The translations under genes were made by a program, and so were the position numbers. This document shows, piece after piece, positions 61,140 through 64,000 of a stretch of 64,000 nucleotides of DNA. The notes under the pieces are model-generated. The model worked only from the letters and a program-made list of their open reading frames with translations. It was not told the origin of the DNA and did no database searches. Position 1 is the first letter of the stretch. Each line of letters opens with the position of its first letter. This DNA comes from Dysidea avara (Eukaryota > Porifera > Demospongiae > Dictyoceratida > Dysideidae): the NCBI RefSeq assembly GCF_963678975.1, contig NC_089274.1, forward strand, positions 26,511,053-26,575,052. Reading direction: 5' to 3'.

Positions 61140-61707
61140 GTAGGCGTGGCCCATGAAATAATATCACCTAAAAACCAGCGTCAATTTCCTTGACAAGGAT
61201 GAGGCAGTGTTGGTTAGGCAAAACTAAGCCCAAACAAGCCTTCAGATCAACCTGAAATGCTTGCAACAAGTTGCTATGGAATTTTAAAAGAAATTATTTA
61301 AGCGAATTTTCTACTGACTGAGTAGCTGATGCCTTCAGTGTAACTGAATAACGGCTAAGGCTACGGGCTTGATTTTTTCACTGTTCGACATTGCTTTGGC
61401 CCGAGAGGTGCCTTTTGGCATACCGCAGTATGTACAATGCATTCTTCATGGACTTACCAGTGTCCTCCTTTGTGTCCCATTCATCTTTGCTGACAGTGAA
61501 AAGTTGGCAAAGAAAAGATGAATGCAAAAGCTTGGCGGTAGCACATGATGGCTTCCCTTCGTAATGGAAATTGTCCGTATTTTTCATAGTGGCTATTTTG
61601 ATTGCAAAGGTGCTTTTCGAACAGTTCTTGATTCATACTGCTGTGTAACGGGTTGAACATAGCTGACAACAAAGCATAATGGATACTTCACTTTTCAGAC
61701 AGTAATT
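61140..61707 (+). repeat. Copy of the ~600-bp dispersed repeat
   Basis: It shares 'gatgccttcagtgtaactgaataacggctaaggctacgg', 'gatggcttccctt' and 'gattgcaaaggtgctt' type blocks with 8285-8770 and 43300-43930. It abuts the second hairpin element directly. Confidence 0.65.
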
Positions 61708-62028
61708 GATATCTAATCAAAAACAGCCAAGCTGTAAAAAAAAGGTGCGGCCCCCATAAAGGCCATGGTGAAAAAAGATGTGAAATCCAAGGTGGCGGCC
61801 AAGAAATGGCTGTGATGGTAGGTTAATGGTTACATTTTAATAACAACAATTCAGGTGAATTTGGTGCCAAGACCAAGCGGCACAAAATTCACCTGAATTG
61901 CCGTTATTAAAATGTAACCATTAACCTACCATCACAGCCATTTCTTGGCCGCCACCTTGGATTTCACATCTTTTTTCACCATGGCCTTTATGGGGGCCGC
62001 ACCTTTTTTTACAGCTTGATTAGATATC
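61708..62028. mobile_element. Hairpin element preceding satellite array 2
   Basis: Second copy of the 58105-58428 palindrome. Outer parts are GATATCTAATCAAAAACAGC and its complement, with the same 'gcggccccca', 'aatccaaggtggcggcc' and 'caattcaggtgaattt' blocks. The arms carry an extra 'taaaggccatggtgaaaa' stretch absent from copy 1. Confidence 0.8.
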
Positions 62029-62229
62029 ACTTCTTTTTGTATTAGTATACTGCAAAGCCGGCCTATGGCTGGCTTTGGGGCTTTTTTAACCCATGTGTTT
62101 TTTTCTTTACTACAGGAAGAAGAAAAGAACTTAAAGAAGAATTTTAGTACTTCAATTATTTTTGATTTTATTAGTAATTATACAAATTATATACATATAT
62201 TTATTACATGCTCATTATTCCCCACAGGA

Positions 62230-64000
62230 TTTTTTTTGCAGCTGATCTCTCTACTGGGTGACTTGAAATGTAGCTGAACTATATACAGGATAGTTTCTTT
62301 GTAGCTGAACTCTCTACAAGGTAACCTCTTCTAGCTGGTCTCTCTACAGGATATTTTGTTTCTAGCTGAACTCTCTACAGGTGATTTGTTTGCAGCTAAA
62401 CTCTCTACATGGTGGTGTCTTTATAGCCGAACTCTCTACATGATGGTTTCTTTGTAGCTGAACTCTCTATAAGGTGACTTCGTCTAGCTGAACTCTCTAT
62501 AGGGTGATTTTTTTGTAGCTGAACTCTCTGCAGGGTGATTTGTTTGCAGCTGAACTCTCTACATGATGGTTTCTTTGTAGCTGAACTCTCTACAAGGTGA
62601 CTTCGTCCAGCTGATCTCTCTACGGGGTGATTTGTTTCTAGCTGAACTCTCTACAGGTGAATTGTTTGCAGCTAAACTCTCTACATGGTGGTTTCTTTGT
62701 ATGTAGCCGAACTCTCTACAAGGTAACTTATTCTCTACAGGGTGATTTGTTGTAGTTGAATTCTCTACAACGTGGTTTGTATGAGGCTGAACTCTCCACA
62801 TGGCGGTTTCTTTGTAGCCGAACTCTCTACAGAGTGATTTATTTGCAGCTGAACTCTCTACATGATGGTTTCTTTGTAACTGAACACTCTACAAGGTGAC
62901 TTCTTCTAGCTGATCTTTCTACAGGGTGAATTGTTGTAGCTGAACTATCTACAAGGTAACTTCTTCTAGCTGATCTCTATACAGGGTGATTTGTTTGAAG
63001 TTGAATTCTGTACAGGTGGTTTCTTTGTAGCTGAACTCTGTACATGATGGTTTCTTTGTAGCTAAACTCTTTACAAGGTGACTTCTTCTAGCTGAACTCT
63101 CTACGGGGTAATTTCTTTGTAGCTGAACTCTCTATATGATGGTTTCTTTGTAACTGAACTCTGTACATGGTAACTTCTTCTAGCTGATCTTTCTACTGGG
63201 TGATTTGTTTGCAGCTGAACTCTCTACATGGTGGTTTCTTTGTTGCTGAACTCTCTACAAGGTGAATTCTTCTACCTGATCTCTCTACAGGGTGATTTGT
63301 TTGTAACTGAACTCTGTACAAGTGCGTTTTTGTGGGTGATCTCACTGCAGGTTGATTTGTATGTAGCTGAACTCACTAAAGGGTGATTCTGCTTGTAGCT
63401 GAACTCCTTGCATTGTATCTAGTTTCTAACTGATCTCTCTACAGGGTGATTTGTTTGTAGCTGATCTCTCTACAAGTTGATTTGTGTGTATCTGATCTCT
63501 CTGCAGGTTGATTAATTTGCAGCCGATCTCTCTACAAGGTAATTTGTTTGTAGCTGAACTGTCTATAAAGTGATTTATTTGTAGCTGATCTCTCTGCAGG
63601 TTGATTTGTTTTAGCTGAACTCTCTACAGGGTGATTTACTTGTAGCTGAACTCCTTACATTGTGACTAGTTTCTAGCTGATCTCTCTACAGGGTGATTTG
63701 TTTGTAGCTGATCTCTCTACAAGTTGATTTGTGTGTAGCTGATCTTTCTACTGGTTGATTTGTTTGTAGCCGATCTCTCTACAGGGTAATTTTTTTGTAG
63801 CTGAACTCTGTACAAGGTGCTTTTTTGTAGGTGATCTCACAGCAGGTTGATTTGTTTGTAGCTGAACTCACTAAAGGGTGATTTGCTTGTAGCTGAACTC
63901 CTTACATTGTGTCCAGTTTCTAGCTGATCTCTCTACAGAGTGATTTGTTTGTAGCTGAACTCTCTATAAGGTGATTTATTTGTAGCTGAACTCCTTACAT
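62230..64000 (+). repeat. 31-bp minisatellite, array 2 (runs off the window)
   Basis: At least 56 monomers of the same 31-bp family as array 1. Between about 62380 and 63330 three monomer types follow one another repeatedly: one with GATTTGTTTGCAGCTGAACT, one with GGTTTCTTTGTAGCTGAACT, one with GACTTCTTCTAGCTGATCT. This gives a ~93-bp higher-order unit. The last part (63330-64000) uses a different set of spacers. The array reaches the end of the window. Confidence 0.95.

Noticed and set aside
58620-64000. CRISPR-like array
   Set aside because: The repeats are contiguous diverged 31-bp monomers without unique spacers of constant length, in an animal-type sequence, so they form a minisatellite.

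Overview
The window looks like nuclear DNA of an early-branching animal, most likely a demosponge. This is inferred from the kind of gene models present (an ENDOV with all its exons, NKAP, an axonemal-type dynein light chain, two PKD-domain membrane proteins), from very short introns (54-59 bp in some places), from start codons only 50 bp apart, and from AT-rich DNA packed with small non-autonomous DNA transposons. The species cannot be named from sequence alone.

Layout. 1-10 kb holds no gene I can support, only small transposons (Tigger-like, MULE-like, hAT-like, hairpin MITEs) and a ~600 bp dispersed repeat. 10.2-11.3 kb (minus) carries a small unrecognised one-helix membrane gene. 11.66-17.06 kb (minus) is a complete eight-exon endonuclease V. 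It is divergent, with 50 bp between start codons, from an intronless NKAP (17.11-18.01 kb, plus), which is followed 211 bp later by a three-exon DNAL4-like dynein light chain (18.22-18.70 kb, plus). 18.95-28.90 kb and 30.43-55.19 kb (both minus) are two head-to-tail paralogues of a PMEL/GPNMB/TMEM130-like type I membrane protein with a PKD domain. I could resolve all six exons of each, with identical intron phases; the proteins are 484 and 492 residues. Their introns are full of transposons: intron 2 of the second copy is ~16.6 kb and holds a decayed multi-copy CXC-type gene and a 5.4 kb palindromic element with four nested insertions. At 55.39 kb (plus) a first coding exon resembling LRRC14 starts, divergent from the second paralogue; its other exons were not found before the window ends. 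58.1-64 kb, in the putative first intron of that gene or beyond it, is dominated by two arrays of a 31-bp minisatellite, each preceded by a copy of the same hairpin element.

The most interesting points are: the tandem receptor pair with a conserved cytoplasmic tail and tyrosine sorting motif; a short motif (core CTCTATTAGAG) found again and again inside transposons with unrelated ends; the palindrome, whose two arms preserve the empty target sites of insertions in the other arm; and the trimeric higher-order structure of the 31-bp satellite. All exon boundaries were read by eye from splice sites, reading phase and family similarity; no alignment or database search was run.
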